NCBI GenBank assembly: GCA_942159475.1 | Contig: OW804094.1 | Location: 135,270,755 to 135,334,754, forward strand | Length of the DNA: 64,000 bases | Source of the DNA: Sthenelais limicola | Taxonomy: Eukaryota > Annelida > Polychaeta > Phyllodocida > Sigalionidae | Reading direction: 5' to 3' | Part shown: one piece after another, positions 11,455 through 22,197 of the stretch | Position numbering within the stretch: the first letter of the stretch is position 1 | Layout of the letters: each line of letters begins with the position of its first letter | The notes under the pieces: generated by a model | What the model was told of the DNA's origin: nothing | What the model saw: only the letters and a program-made list of their open reading frames with translations | The model's database searches: none | Translations under genes and position numbers: made by a program

Positions 11455-11727
11455 AACATTTGAAATGATTAGATCAAGCTGTTTCCAATAATGGTTAACA
11501 ATAGGACATACCGTACATAATGAATTCTTATGCATGAACAACAATTTTAGCGATACTTCTTGAGGGACAATCACTTTAGTTAAATATATTATTCAGAATG
11601 ACCTCACAAACGCATATACATATACACAGTGTTGGGATTTGGTACATGTATTCATGCCATAAACAGCGCATACCTTCCAAAAAGTTAGACCATTCCAACA
11701 AAGAGAGCATGTGAATAAATCATTTGA
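11455..11727 (-). mobile_element. MITE family C, both ends missing
   Basis: The interior of C is recognisable (GATTAGATCAAGC, TTCCAATAATGG, CTTCTTGAGGGACAATCAC, TTTGGTACATGTATTCATG, GTGAATAAATCA). The right side passes directly into a family A fragment, so the two decayed elements are joined. Confidence 0.65.
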
Positions 11728-11847
11728 AGGCAAGGCAATACCAAATACACTCAGATATGCCTAGTATTCATAATTTTTCTGACTAGTTTAGCAGAATTTA
11801 CTAAAAGTGTTGAGCTGTTGATTGTACATTTTGTGGTAAACTCACCC
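11728..11847 (-). mobile_element. MITE family A, right-half fragment
   Basis: Matches the second half of reversed A copies, from AAGGCAATACCAAATACAC to TTGATTGTACATTTTGTGG and ending CTCACCC. The first half is replaced by C sequence. Confidence 0.7.
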
Positions 11848-12770
11848 ATAATCTTTTTATATTTACTGAAAGGGTGTCTTGAATATATGCTTTCAGGTGA
11901 CTATATGATGCATCATTAGTCTTTAAGTGCACTGTTCACATATCATATCCGATCATGGTCAATTAGCTCCATTGAAATTCAACCCTTGATGGCTGGCATT
12001 GCTTTTCAAACGCTCTGGTTGGCCTGATTTATAGAGTCTAGCTATAATGCACCACTTTTATCTTGTGATAAAGGCAACCATTTAAGACTGTCTGTAAAAC
12101 TGGGTTACCTTTGTGTTAGAATAGAATAGAACAATTTTTTATTCATCAAGGGTTTACAGTTATTGTGAAGAATAGGTTGACAGGCCTCTGGGTACCATTA
12201 AGGATTTATACCCAGATCTTCCGGCCGTTCCCTTGACATTTATGGGATAAACTAATACAAAGTACATAATAAAGCTGAGTAATGTTTAACAATTATGAGG
12301 TGTAAAAGATATCAATAAATCATATAGCTGGTGTTTGATGTTTTAATCCAGTACAGGATTACATCGTGGAAAGCTATCGACGTAAACTTGATCGAAGTAA
12401 GCAACAGTTTTGTCTATAACAATAGGACTTGAAGTTGTTTTTCCGAAGATCTCACCCCCTACCTCTCTACATGTATACACTCCGCAGCCAAACAGTAATA
12501 AAATTGCCATTTTGTTAAGGTGGTGCTATCGAGTTGACAAGAAATAACATGGTGTAGTCATAGAGGTTTGAATTTGACTGGTTCATTAGGAAGAACCTAA
12601 CGGTTTTGCGTATGATTTCTTTTTTTTTAAAATAAACTGCTTCAAGCAGCTATGTGTTATGAGATTTGTTTTAATAGGCGACCCTTGCGAAAATCCAGGG
12701 TGAATATAGCCTTTTTCATGTGAACTCTTTTAAATATATATATTGGCCTTTAGCGAAATAATACAAAAAA
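11848..12770. other. Spacer with a reversed retroposon-like tail
   Basis: At 12117-12160 AATAGAATAGAAC, then TTTTTTATTCATCAAGGG, looks like the reverse complement of a LINE/SINE 3' end with a short tandem tail. The following 90 bp would be its 3' untranslated part. No coding domain seen. Confidence 0.4.
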
Positions 12771-12965
12771 TAAAGATGCACTCTCAGTATAGCGTTGGTC
12801 AAAAAACTCAGCATTACTTTTTGTCCCATTCTTTTTTTAAAACCCATCTAATTTTAAGTCATTTGGCCAAAACCTTTGCGGATTTGGTCCGGTTGCTTTT
12901 GCTAAAGGGCTTCTAAAACTTCCTCATTGGTATCATTTAAGTAGGAATATACAAATAAGTGGCTT
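12771..12965 (+). mobile_element. MITE family L, partial copy
   Basis: Starts TAAAGATGCACTCTCAGT and shares with copies at 16553, 49721 and 63485 the blocks GTCCCATTCTTTTTTTAAAA, AACCCATCTAATTTTAAGTC and GGGCTTCTAAAACTTCCTCA. Its right terminus is not clear. Confidence 0.6.
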
Positions 12966-13970
12966 ATACCATCTCAGCTCAACGAGGATCAGACATTCAT
13001 AAGTGCATTACTTTTTACCTCGTTCCTCCGCTTAAGATTACATTAGAAAGAGGAATAGCACTAAGATTCTGCTAATTAAGCATTCTAGGGTGATAAACTG
13101 AACAAATACGAGTTGGCATTAATACAAGACAAGGCTGAATGCATAATTGATGTTCAATAAGACCCCAAACTGTATTGGAAGTGGAAAACAGATTCCTTAT
13201 GCAAATATTACAGATTTAACGCGATCCAAAACATTCAACCAATTATGGCCGTATTTATATGCACTTCCACTGTGAATGGAATTCTGTTCCTTTCATAAAA
13301 TACGGTCACGTTTGATGTGCAACCAACACAGCTTTCATTCATTTGTAAATTATGCCAGTCAACAAATAAATACCTGAGATTCAACGACTGCTGTGCAAAA
13401 TTCTTTTCCATGAAGCCAATTTTAAATATGAATTTTTAATATCACTTCTCTGAACTGGTAGATATATAAAGGTTAGGTATTATTAGAGATAATTTCAGAA
13501 TTCGCTCCCCCAGAATGAAAAACACTGTTTGATTATTTTAGGAAGCTAGTATCGAAAGACCAATATCTTCTCGTGTGTTTTAACAATAAATAACAGATGT
13601 ATAATATACATTGTAAGGGTATGCAATAGGATAGTTAATATGATAGCTAAGACAAATAAATATTGGGATAAATCATTTTCATATTCAAAGTTATCAGCCA
13701 AAATCTGAATAAATTCTTATATGTCAGACAGACAGACAGGCATACTATTTCTCCATTAACAAATGAATATTCTATACTGACACATACAACTCTGTGTCGA
13801 GCTTGTTTATGTACCTATTGCAAATGACTAATCATTATATAACCTGTTTATATTTGTATTAATATAGACGACTATATAAGCCAATATCTGATTAGGGTCC
13901 TTTGAACACCCATTATGTACAATGCCTTATGTCATCTAGTATCGATGTTCCCATTGTAATTAATCATCCT
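12966..13970. other. No gene seen
   Basis: AT-rich spacer. A short CAGACAGACAGG run lies at about 13727. No reading frame or repeat of note. Confidence 0.4.
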
Positions 13971-13974
13971 TCAC

Positions 13975-14151
13975 CTCATCTCATTCAAGTTTTTCTAAAA
14001 CCAATTTCTGCAACCTTCATGTTACTCTTAAGATTCAAGTCCGTAAAAGCGGCATCCTCTGGAAGACCTAAATTGTAAATGCAGAACAACCGCATTGTAA
14101 CAACATCAGCAATAAAAGGATTTTTGAATTTGAATTTGAATTTGAATATGT
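13975..14151 (+). mobile_element. Non-LTR retroposon 3' end (probable)
   Basis: An untranslated-looking stretch that ends with AATAAAAGGATTTTTG and then three perfect TTGAATT-type hexamer repeats. A short tandem tail after an AATAAA-like signal is typical of 3' ends of L2/CR1/RTE-like LINEs and their SINEs. No reverse-transcriptase coding sequence is present. Confidence 0.5.
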
Positions 14152-14259
14152 TTTGATTATAATGTCAGACAAATATTGTGCACATTATAGGCCATCATGA
14201 TGATATTGTCTTTATTGTTTATAGATTTCACAAATGCAAACTTCAACCACTACTCAATA

Positions 14260-14854
14260 TAGGGGACTTGCACGGCCACCGTCTTGAATCTTCATTCGAA
14301 TGGAATTATGGGTGCTGAATGTCAGTGTAAAATCTATAGAAACCATGCGCCAGTCAGATCGTGGCCCACACGCCAGTCAGATCGTCAGAAAATGTACCAT
14401 TGGCAGATATTACTACATATTTAGTAAATTTTGTTAAATTAGACTGAGAAATGGTCAATACTAGGTATGTCTGAGTATATTTGATATTGCCTTAATTCTA
14501 ACTATCTGTTTGTTTATGTTAGACTGAATTTTGAACCTTATATTTGTCTTAAGTTTGGATTATTTGAGAGGATTGGTGGAGGGGAAATGTACATTTTCTG
14601 GCAATTTCACCCATATATGCCATGTTCAGCATGTGATATTTATCAATACCATGTCGATGTCCATGTGTAATTTCTATAACACAAGCCCCCAGTTTTCTAT
14701 CGTGCATTTTGGCTTTTTATGAACCATTGATACAACCTATGATATTGGTGAAAACATTCTTGCAGCTTTCGATGAAAATGTTGTTAAATATTTGTATGTC
14801 AGACCTGAGCATCTATAGATCTATTACAGCATGCATTGTAACAAACGTCCCCTA
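14260..14854 (+). mobile_element. MITE family B containing a nested family A
   Basis: Family B starts AATAGGGGACTTGCATG and continues with CCATCTTGAATCTTGATTCG. It ends CAGTGGCACATGCAAATCCC CTATT, with some variation. This copy has TAGGGGAC/GTCCCCTA ends with TA repeats outside. Its body is interrupted after TCTATAGAAACCATG by a family A copy and resumes at CATGTTCAGCATG. B is therefore older than the A insertion. Confidence 0.8.
14376..14612 (+). mobile_element. MITE family A nested in B
   Basis: GTCAGATCGTCAGAAAATG at left, CTGGCAATTTCACCC at right. The first bases are altered and a partial duplicate GCCAGTCAGATCG sits 26 bp upstream (14349-14361), suggesting a small local duplication at the insertion edge. 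Confidence 0.75.
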
Positions 14855-15354
14855 TACCTCAAATTCCCCTATACCCCAGGAAAAAAGGATAAAAAAAACA
14901 AGACAACATTTGACCGGGAATTTGGGGTCAGTATTTGTTCGCCAAAGAGTATCTATAGAATTCAGGCAATTCTATCACCATCATACTGATTCCTCATTTC
15001 TGGCGATTATATTTGTAATGCCGTCGGGATATTTGGATGAATAGGGATGTCATAAGTGAGAAATCACGTCTGGTGCGATCGGCGTATTGGGACGATTCCG
15101 GTGACATGATAATGTCATATGATTCATGATATCGGGACCATAGAATTATAATCCGACTTTGATGAAGAGCACCTTATTACAGTGGAGGGTATCCATGGGA
15201 GACCCATTGGCACTCGTCGTCCATGTGTTATGTTCAATTTAATTGATGCTATACTAAACTGCATCAGATTGAGAATTTCTGGAACTCGAGAGCAACAGGA
15301 AGCCATGAATCCAGAAGGGGTCCCTTAAAGCTGTTTTCCCGCTATTACCGCTTT
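14855..15354. other. No gene seen
   Basis: Two overlapping short frames (to 15044 on +, and 15124-15306 on -) with no domain. Spacer between two family B copies. Confidence 0.4.
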
Positions 15355-15652
15355 AATAGGGGGTTTTCATAGCCGCCATTTTGAATATTGATTCGCATGG
15401 AATTATGGGACTTATGGTACATTCTAAAATCTATAGAAAACATGGCGTTCAGCATGGACTATTTATCAATGCTCTGATGTCAATATTCATGAGTTATACA
15501 TGTTTCCATATCCCCATCTTTCCCAACATGCATTTGGCTAACATATGTTTCTAAAAGAATGTTGTTAGATATTTGTATGTCAGATTTCAACAGAATCTAT
15601 CCCATGATACACTGTAACAGACATGCGCAGTGGCACATGCAAATCCCCTATT
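15355..15652 (+). mobile_element. MITE family B, full copy
   Basis: AATAGGGGGTTTTCATAGCC at left, GCACATGCAAATCCCCTATT at right. The interior has the family landmarks TTGATTCGCATGGAATTATG, AAATCTATAGAAAACATG and GACATGCGCAGTGGC, with a deletion around the TTTATAAAAGC region. Confidence 0.85.
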
Positions 15653-16032
15653 AATGAAGGGGGCAAATTGGAACCAGGCCAAAGGTTAATTAAGGTCAGG
15701 TTCACAGCCGGGACATCCTTGATTGGTCTAACTGATTAAACAAACTAAAATCAACATGGCCTCCGATCGACGTGTCTAAATGTAAATTATAGAATCAAAG
15801 TATTTGGGATCGTGCCAATGTTTATCTTGTCTGGAGGAAACAGCTGGTTACTGGAGACCCTAGTGTAGTAAATGACTGTCACAATGTGCTGCCTTCACCG
15901 GGGCATTTTGTGCAGTAGTCGAGACTGTTCTCTATCCGAAACCTTTTCCCCTTAAAGCAGCATTATCAGTTGAAGCAAATATTTCTTGTTGTCTGGGAGA
16001 AAAACAACGCTTATTATTCGTTATCTGGCAAA

Positions 16033-16339
16033 AAAAAAATAGGTGTGTTTCCGATTTATCTGGCTGAAAAATAAGTTGGGGGGGGGGGGGGGTGATAACT
16101 TCTTTTTTTCATGTCTTTTTCATAACAATAGTTGTTTTGAACATGGGAAATGTGCCTTTTGACAGCTCTGGGTTAGGAAAACCCGTTTTCCTGCTTTTAT
16201 AAGTTTTTTTTGTCAAAAAATCCAAAAAAAGTAAGATATGATGGGGGAAAAATCAGGTATGGTAAAAAAAACTTTAGGTAGGGTTAGGTTTTTCTAGGTA
16301 GGGGGGGGGGGGGTAAATCGGAAACACACCTATTTTTTT
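16033..16339 (+). mobile_element. Family M element with two poly-G tracts
   Basis: Bounded by perfect inverted ends AAATAGGTGTGTTTCCGATT and their complement (right end at 16314-16339), extended by A and T runs outside. Just inside each end is a run of G, 15 at 16078-16092 and 13 at 16301-16313. The A/T-rich interior includes TTTTTTTGTCAAAAAATCC and TTTCCTGCTTTTATAAG, shared with the copy at 39606. No ORF. Confidence 0.8.
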
Positions 16340-16412
16340 GGGGGCCTGACTCCAATAATGGCGCTTTATATGAATAAAATTGTCAGGTACTGACAGGTGA
16401 TGTCGACTATAT

Positions 16413-16437
16413 GGGTGAAATTGTCAGAAAATGTACA
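16413..16437 (-). mobile_element. MITE family A, terminal fragment
   Basis: GGGTGAAATTGTCAGAAAAT followed by GTACA, preceded by ATAT. The rest of the element is missing. Confidence 0.6.
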
Positions 16438-16552
16438 TGATGGATGCATAGTTGATGATTTGGTCTAGATTATCTACTTGGGAGAGTCACTAACGAGGAG
16501 TGTGGCCCAAAAAAAGATCAGTAGAAAAAAGATTATAACTTTAACATTAGAT

Positions 16553-16932
16553 AAAAGCTGCACTCTCAATTAACGTCGGCCGAAAACTAAACATTTTATT
16601 TTTGTTCCATTCTTTTCCAACCCATCTATAAGTCATTGGACCAACATTTTAGATGATTATATCTCGTTGTCTTTGCTGCAGCGTTTCTAAAACCTCCTTA
16701 TTTGTATTTGGAGGACCCGCCCAAATCCTTTCCTATGATGGCCTCACTTATTATCGCTCACCGCGGCCGTTTTCTCTCGGCCCATTCCACTTTCAATTCT
16801 TACAGAGCCATACACCAGTATTAATGGCTCTGATTCTTTTAAATATAAACATATAACAGCAGTCATAAGCCATAATATGAGTAAATTCGTTAGGATCTGT
16901 TTTGTCTTGATAGCTGAGAATAGCAGCTTTAA
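16553..16932 (+). mobile_element. MITE family L, full copy
   Basis: Left end AAAAGCTGCACTCTCAAT and right end AGCTGAGAATAGCAGCTTTA are inverted repeats. The interior includes TTGGAGGACCCGCCCAAATC and CACTTATTATCGCTCACC, shared with 49721 (reverse) and 63485. The TTAA-like terminus is only suggestive of a piggyBac-type target. No transposase. Confidence 0.7.
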
Positions 16933-18008
16933 TTAGATGGTCTGTTTTTGCATGTAAGAAGAAATGATAAGGGTACTAAAGTGGTTGCCTTGATTGCGGC
17001 CATTTATTGGTCCAAAATGTCGTAGTGACGACGGCGCCTTTGATGTCGATGGTGACAAAGCTAATACCAAGGTTAAGGACGAAAATTGGAGCAGAAGCAC
17101 GCCCCCTTTCTTGCAAATGACACACTGAAGAAATGGACATTAGTCCGTGGGAGTCACCATTGAGAAGGTATTTAGGGTGATAGGAACTGTTGACTTTCTC
17201 TTATAACAGCGGTGAATTCTGTTATGTTCAGAGTATGTTTTATCTATGCAAGGCACAAAAAAACAAAACTATTTGCGTTGTATTTTGAAATTAGATGATG
17301 ATATAATTATAGTAAAACGTGACGGAAGTGATTAAAAGTTATTATCGTGCATGTACAAAATGATGGATAAACGACATGTCTAAAATAACATGATTAATGT
17401 TAATTTATCAAGTAACGTTGTAAATGACTATAGTTATGATTAATACCTTTTTGTGCTTTAACTCTATATTTGATATTTTTGTGACGGATGAGGATTGTGT
17501 TATTGGAGTACATTTTCCCATTGTTATGTGATTGGTCCCGATGTTAAAATTCTTGATTAATCTGCACCAATAAAAAGAAACTTAAATACAAGAATGTGCA
17601 TGTCATATTTGTCAAAACGTACAAAAGATTTATTTAAATATTTAGATATATTTTAACTTGGGATAGATACACCACCAAGAAAACTCAGTATTATATTTCA
17701 AATAGCTGTAGATTCCAATATAGATACTAAGTCCTTACAATTCTATAATATAAGCCATCAATTGGAAAAACACGAAACCACATATTGTATATCAGAAAAT
17801 TACATTTTCCTAATGGACGAATCTTAAATAAGTTGTTCCAGGGGAAGCCGTCAGCTGTCTGAATTATCTTCTGATGAGAAAACAGAAAAAGATTAATTCT
17901 TTACATAAATATAGGATCCTAAATGTCAATGGGACTATATGCTATATGAGTTTCTCTTGATTAATGAGAGATTTCCCGAATGAATTTCAGTTTGATATAT
18001 CCCGTATC
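16933..18008. other. Spacer; possible retroposon tail at 17560-17595
   Basis: No gene recognised. CACCAATAAAAAGAAACTTA followed by AATACAAG at 17566-17593 resembles the 3' ends at 22070 and 33950. Confidence 0.4.
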
Positions 18009-18404
18009 AATAGGGGACTTGCATGTCCGTCATCTTGAATCTTGATTCGCAAGGAATTATGGGATGTGGATAGAAAACATGCATGTTTATATGCCATGCC
18101 AATGTTTATCGGTGTTCCAATATCGATACCCATGTGTTATATATATGTTAGGTAGCCCAGGTCATGTGTCAATTGTACATTTTCTGAAAATCTCTCCCAT
18201 ATATGTTTCCACAACACAAGCCCCCCTCTTTCCCATAATGCATTTGGCTTTTATGCATCATTTATAAAAGCTATGGTATTGAAGAAAACTATCTTGCAAT
18301 TTTCGTAAAAATGTCGCTAAATATTTGTAAGTCAGATTTGAACTGAATCCATCCCAGCATGCACTGTAACAGACATGAGCAGTGGCATATGCAAATCCCC
18401 TATT
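18009..18404 (+). mobile_element. MITE family B, full copy with a small A remnant inside
   Basis: AATAGGGGACTTGCATGTCC at left, GCATATGCAAATCCCCTATT at right. A segment at about 18140-18198 ends AATTGTACATTTTCTGAAAA followed by TCTCTCCC, flanked by ATAT. It is the right terminus of a family A element and interrupts the B block GTGTTATACATGTTTCC. Confidence 0.8.
18140..18198. mobile_element. MITE family A, deleted remnant nested in B
   Basis: Only about 30 bp at the right end are clearly A. ATAT flanks both sides, consistent with a 4-bp target duplication, so this may be an internally deleted A copy. Confidence 0.5.
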
Positions 18405-19198
18405 GGCTCTCTGTTTTATTCAACTTCATATCGATAACTCCTCCGGTTACACACATTACAGTGACCTTATTAATGCACATGCAATTACTGCTGAATCACC
18501 TCATTTAGGTGCAGAAGATGAATTGCTCTTTAAATCAATGTTTATTCGTGTTGCATAAATCTATTTTTGGATGCGTGATTGTTCTTCACCCCCGAGCGGA
18601 TGGGAAGACCTGAATGACTTTATTTCAAATGTGCAACCTTTTTGTTTCCATGCCTTCGTAATACAAATAAAACAAAATTCGGTTCAATTCAATTAGTTGT
18701 CCGCGCCCTATCATAATTAAAGCAATGCAAAAATACGAAAAGGCCTTGAACAAACAGAAGAGGGTGTTATATTGTTGTATAATGGATGTGCAAACCTATT
18801 TTAATTAGTTTCTCAGTTTTAAATCAGAACCAATGTATACATGATTCATTGTCATCTTTTGCAACACTTTAAAAGCGATAAAATAAATGAAGTTAATCAT
18901 TCTATAGCTTATTAAATACATTTTGCAGCATTTCTACATCATATGAACATGAATGCGAATGTAGTCATTGCAAAATGGATGTTATGGGGAACATTCTTGA
19001 AGGAAAATGTCTTCTTAAGCAACAGGAATATATATATATATGTCCCCAAACTCTACACCATGCATAGATATATATATTGACACTGAAAGCACTGTTGCCT
19101 TGCAGTACTCTAAATCATAATGACATATGTCCCCCTGTTGGGATGCACCACCCCTGTACCCCATATTAGTCTGTACACATAGAAGTATTCTGTAGCCT
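18405..19198. other. Spacer with a retroposon-like 3' end
   Basis: At about 18590-18698 an untranslated-looking stretch ends AAATAAAACAAAATTCGG followed by TTCAATTCAATT, a short tandem tail like the ones at 14130 and 27560. No gene. Confidence 0.4.
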
Positions 19199-19202
19199 AT
19201 TT

Positions 19203-19437
19203 GGGTGAGATTTTCAAAAAATGTACAATTGGCAGATGTTCACATTGAGTATATTCTGCTAAATGAGACTGTAATTTGGTCAATACCATGTAAATTCGTC
19301 TATATTCTGCTTTGCATTGATTCTAGCAATCGGTTTAGTTAGGTTGAACTGTACTTTGAACTTTATTATTGTCTGAAATTTGAGTTATTTGAGAGAATTG
19401 GTGAAGGTGAATTGTATTTTTTCTGAGAACTTGACCC
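19203..19437 (+). mobile_element. MITE family A, full copy (235 bp)
   Basis: GGGTGAGATTTTCAAAAAAT...GAGAACTTGACCC with perfect ATTT duplications (19199-19202 and 19438-19441). Interior of the 'TCTAGCAATCGG' subfamily. Confidence 0.9.
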
Positions 19438-19458
19438 ATTTCTTTCCTTTGTACTAGC

Positions 19459-19645
19459 TAGACATAGCAGTGGGCGGAAGACCATGGCTATTCCTCACCG
19501 AATATATACTTAATACTACCTTGAACCCATATCTCAATGACCTCAACTGTATTATAATTGACAATATAGAACGTACGTCCCTTATTGTATTATCGTTGCA
19601 TTGTCGAATGATTGATATAAACCTACCAATTAAATAAATAAAAAA
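19459..19645 (+). repeat. Family Q repeat, probable retroposon 3' end, copy 1
   Basis: Begins TAGACATAGCAGTGGGCGGA and ends in CCAATTAAATAAATAAAAAA. A second copy at 53440 starts TTAGACACAGCAGTGGACAG and also ends in an A-rich AATAAA tail. A reversed piece lies at 58100-58190. The A-rich tail and shared head fit a SINE or LINE end. No protein. Confidence 0.55.
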
Positions 19646-20762
19646 ACAGAAGATACTTCTACCCAAGGTAACCAGCGGTGATTTACTCCCAATGAGGCCC
19701 AGGATTCAACACCCGTAATGGAAAGCTATTAAACCATTCAGAAATGTACTTTTCATCGGCACGACTCTTCCCAGACAAACCAAAGAGCCATTGTATAAAG
19801 AGAAAGCATGTCCCAAAGAGAAAAACCATCCTTGCTCGAATCAGTCTGCCGCTGCGAAACACAGTGCACAAAAAGTAAATTCTGTATGCTTTGCACAAAT
19901 AACAATCGAGTCGCCTCACCATAATGAATGGGAAAACGGCCTCAGCTGAAGCAGTAAGACATGTAACTCTATTCAGGCCCGCCAAGGTTTTTTTCGCACG
20001 ATTGAAATGTCACCAAATATATTACCTTCATTACAAATGTAAACACAGCACCTCGTCAGACGGACGCAGCCATCCTGCGAAAAATATAAGCAGCGAAGAT
20101 TCCAAAACAATCGCGGGACATGGTCGCAGCCTGCCGTATTACCTTTCTCTCTTATCTCCGACAGGTGCCATTATAAGAGTTCCCATATTGTCCTTATTAG
20201 TGCAGTTATTAAATTGACAGTATGGCTCTTTCACCATGGCGAACATAGACCAAACCTAGAGACCAATTACTTGCAAGATTTCCTATGATCATATGATCAT
20301 AGCAATTAATGTCTTTATAAAGGCAGAATGCTGACATCGATGGATTTATGAGATAATTGCTTTTTCTCTTAGGAAGAATTTTCGGATCAGCAGAACGTGT
20401 TGGGAACTGCAATCGTGCCTGAAACTGGGAACAATCAGTCGTGTGCCAAATAGCCTTCTTTCAAGTATAAATGATGAATTTGAATAGATTAATAAGTGAT
20501 ATACACACCCGTGGAAGGGAGTGTGTCAGAATTGAAGGAAAGACGTGTATGTATACGTATAACATTTACTAACGTTTCATTTTAAATATAATTATTTCAC
20601 GTTTGTACAATATATATATCTATTTTTATTTAGTAATTTATATGTACAAAAGTGATTATGTTTCCTAATGAGATTATACCTTCTACTAAGTAGGTCTTCC
20701 AGTCCATAAATATTGATAAATATCAGATCGAAATATTATAATATAGAAGAAATCATCTTTAG
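19646..20762. other. No gene recognised
   Basis: Two opposing 97-100 codon frames (19683-19985 on -, 19924-20217 on +) overlap. Neither shows a domain, splice signals or conserved features. A palindromic ATGATCATATGATCAT lies at about 20286. Confidence 0.4.
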
Positions 20763-20829
20763 TCACTGTCTTGAACAGTCCAGGGTATATAGCAACCTGA
20801 GGTAAAGACTAAACAGATTAATAACCTCC
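20763..20829 (+). repeat. Repeat J, single unit
   Basis: CACTGTCTTGAACAGTCCAG...AGATTAATAACCTCC matches the two-unit copy at 61063-61190. Confidence 0.6.
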
Positions 20830-21230
20830 ATGCTGGGCCTGCTGTGCACTGTTTGTGTACATTAAAGTGTGCAAAGCTCAATGTCGGTCATCAACTCTTT
20901 AATAGCTCTCAGGTATGAGCGTTCTGTGTCTGTAGATGACACAATGACACACCCTATTTATTTTTATTTTTCTAAAAAAATAAGTTTGATTTAGTATATC
21001 CTGCCTTAGCTTTTATACTGCTAAGGCGCAAATATCGTGTCTCCTGTGATTTTTTAAGGATAAAAACAAAGAATAATTCACTCTTAACTCGTACTCTAGC
21101 CGATTTGGGCTTCTTTATGCATACTTTCTTGTTACTATACCTTACTTCAGACATATCTTAATGTTCACCCACCTACTCCACTAGGGAGCATATATCCTAT
21201 CACAAATAGAGATAGTTCAACATTACTGCA
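20830..21230. other. No gene seen
   Basis: AT-rich spacer up to the left end of the H element. Confidence 0.4.
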
Positions 21231-21362
21231 TGATAGGGGGCTTCCACTATTGGCAAGTAGTGGCAAGTTTGTGTAGAGTAGTGTAGTTTGCCAATAGAGT
21301 GGCCGATTATTGGCCACTCTATTGGCCTTGCTACTTGCCACAGTGGAGAAAGTGGTGCAAAT

Positions 21363-21489
21363 GAGTGGCAAGTCATTGCAAATGAGTGGCAAGTCATTGC
21401 AAATGAGTGGCAAGTCATTGCAAATGAGTGGCAAGTCATTGCAAATGAGTGGCAAGTCATTGGCCAAAGGAGTGGCAAGTCACTGGCCG
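21363..21489 (+). repeat. 21-bp minisatellite, five near-identical units
   Basis: Units GAGTGGCAAGTCATTGCAAAT repeat from 21363 without visible change five times, followed by a variant unit with TTGGCCAAAG. Because the period is 7 codons, several frames stay open on both strands (peptide repeats such as NDLPLIC). These are artefacts of the array. Confidence 0.95.
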
Positions 21490-21719
21490 CTACTCGCCAT
21501 CAGCCGAAGAAAGAAAACGTTTTGATTTCTTCAGCCAATAGATTGTCATTGGCCACTATTGGCCACTATTTGCCACAATGGAACAGCTCATTACCAATTG
21601 TGTTACCAGTATATGTTCTATTCGCCTCTATATGCCATTCATTGGGCAATAATCTATTGGTGAACTATTGGTGGATCTATTGGTAATCTATTGGTGATCC
21701 ATGAGCTATGATTCTGTGG

Positions 21720-22097
21720 TGGAAAGACCTTTTTTCGTGAAGAGAAACTACTTTCTGACTGTTAAATATATACAAAAATAGGATACACCCTTTGGAATAT
21801 ATGAATAAGACACAACGCGGGGTGGATTTTATTTTTTTAGATTGTCTAAACTTAAAATATTACTATTACTATTCCCTTTTCTGTGAGGTTTGTAGTAAAT
21901 GTCTAATGTGCGAGGCTCTTAATGTTGTTCTTAGCTGGAAAGATTTGTGATATATACATATAGATTTGTAAATTTTGGATGAATTATGAACTATTATTGT
22001 TATTGTCCTTTTTGTATCCACAACAGCATACTCTGAGAATAGTGTAAATGTTGCATAATGTTTATTTGCTGAATAAAAATATTTAAATACAAAAATA
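21720..22097 (+). mobile_element. Probable retroposon 3' end inside H
   Basis: AT-rich, non-modular block that interrupts the TTGGCCACT-rich H sequence. Ends GCTGAATAAAAATATTTAAA followed by TACAAAAATAC, resembling 33950-33975. Confidence 0.45.
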
Positions 22098-22139
22098 CTC
22101 TATTGGCAACACCATTGGCCACCACTTGCCTATAGTGAA

Positions 22140-22197
22140 GGCCCCCTATAAGACTGGGGATTAATGGGTTTTCCCCCTATAGTTCTTATAGGGGGCC
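22140..22197. repeat. Hairpin at the outer edge of H
   Basis: GGCCCCCTATAAGA (22140-22153) and TCTTATAGGGGGCC (22184-22197) are perfect complements around a 30-nt loop. The left arm overlaps the terminal bases of H. Confidence 0.8.

Larger units (their letters stand above)
21234..22147 (+). mobile_element. H element: inverted-end transposon with internal minisatellite
   Basis: The left end GGGGGCTTCCACTATTGGCA (from 21236) and the right end around 22110-22145, whose complement reads GGGGGCCTTCACTATAGGCA, form imperfect inverted repeats of about 35-45 bp, with TA just outside. The interior contains a 21-bp tandem array and many short TTGGCCACT/CTATTGGT modules. From about 21720 it holds an unrelated AT-rich block ending TGAATAAAAATATTTAAATA, like a retroposon 3' end inserted into it. 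It has no transposase ORF. The overlapping frames are generated by the 21-bp (7-codon) period. Confidence 0.7.

Noticed and set aside
14531..14722. Recurring short peptide with LRGLV and NCTFS-like segments in A copies (also 43648, 53813, 62868)
   Set aside because: Encoded by the 3' end of family A in either orientation. About 30 codons, no consistent start or stop. A shadow of the repeat.
19683..20217. Opposing 97-100 codon ORFs
   Set aside because: Overlapping frames on both strands without domain or splice context.
21165..21686. Four long overlapping ORFs with 7-residue peptide repeats (NDLPLIC, ANEWQVI, QMSGKSL)
   Set aside because: All come from the 21-bp minisatellite, whose period is a multiple of three. 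Frames are open on both strands, so there is no sign of selection for protein.
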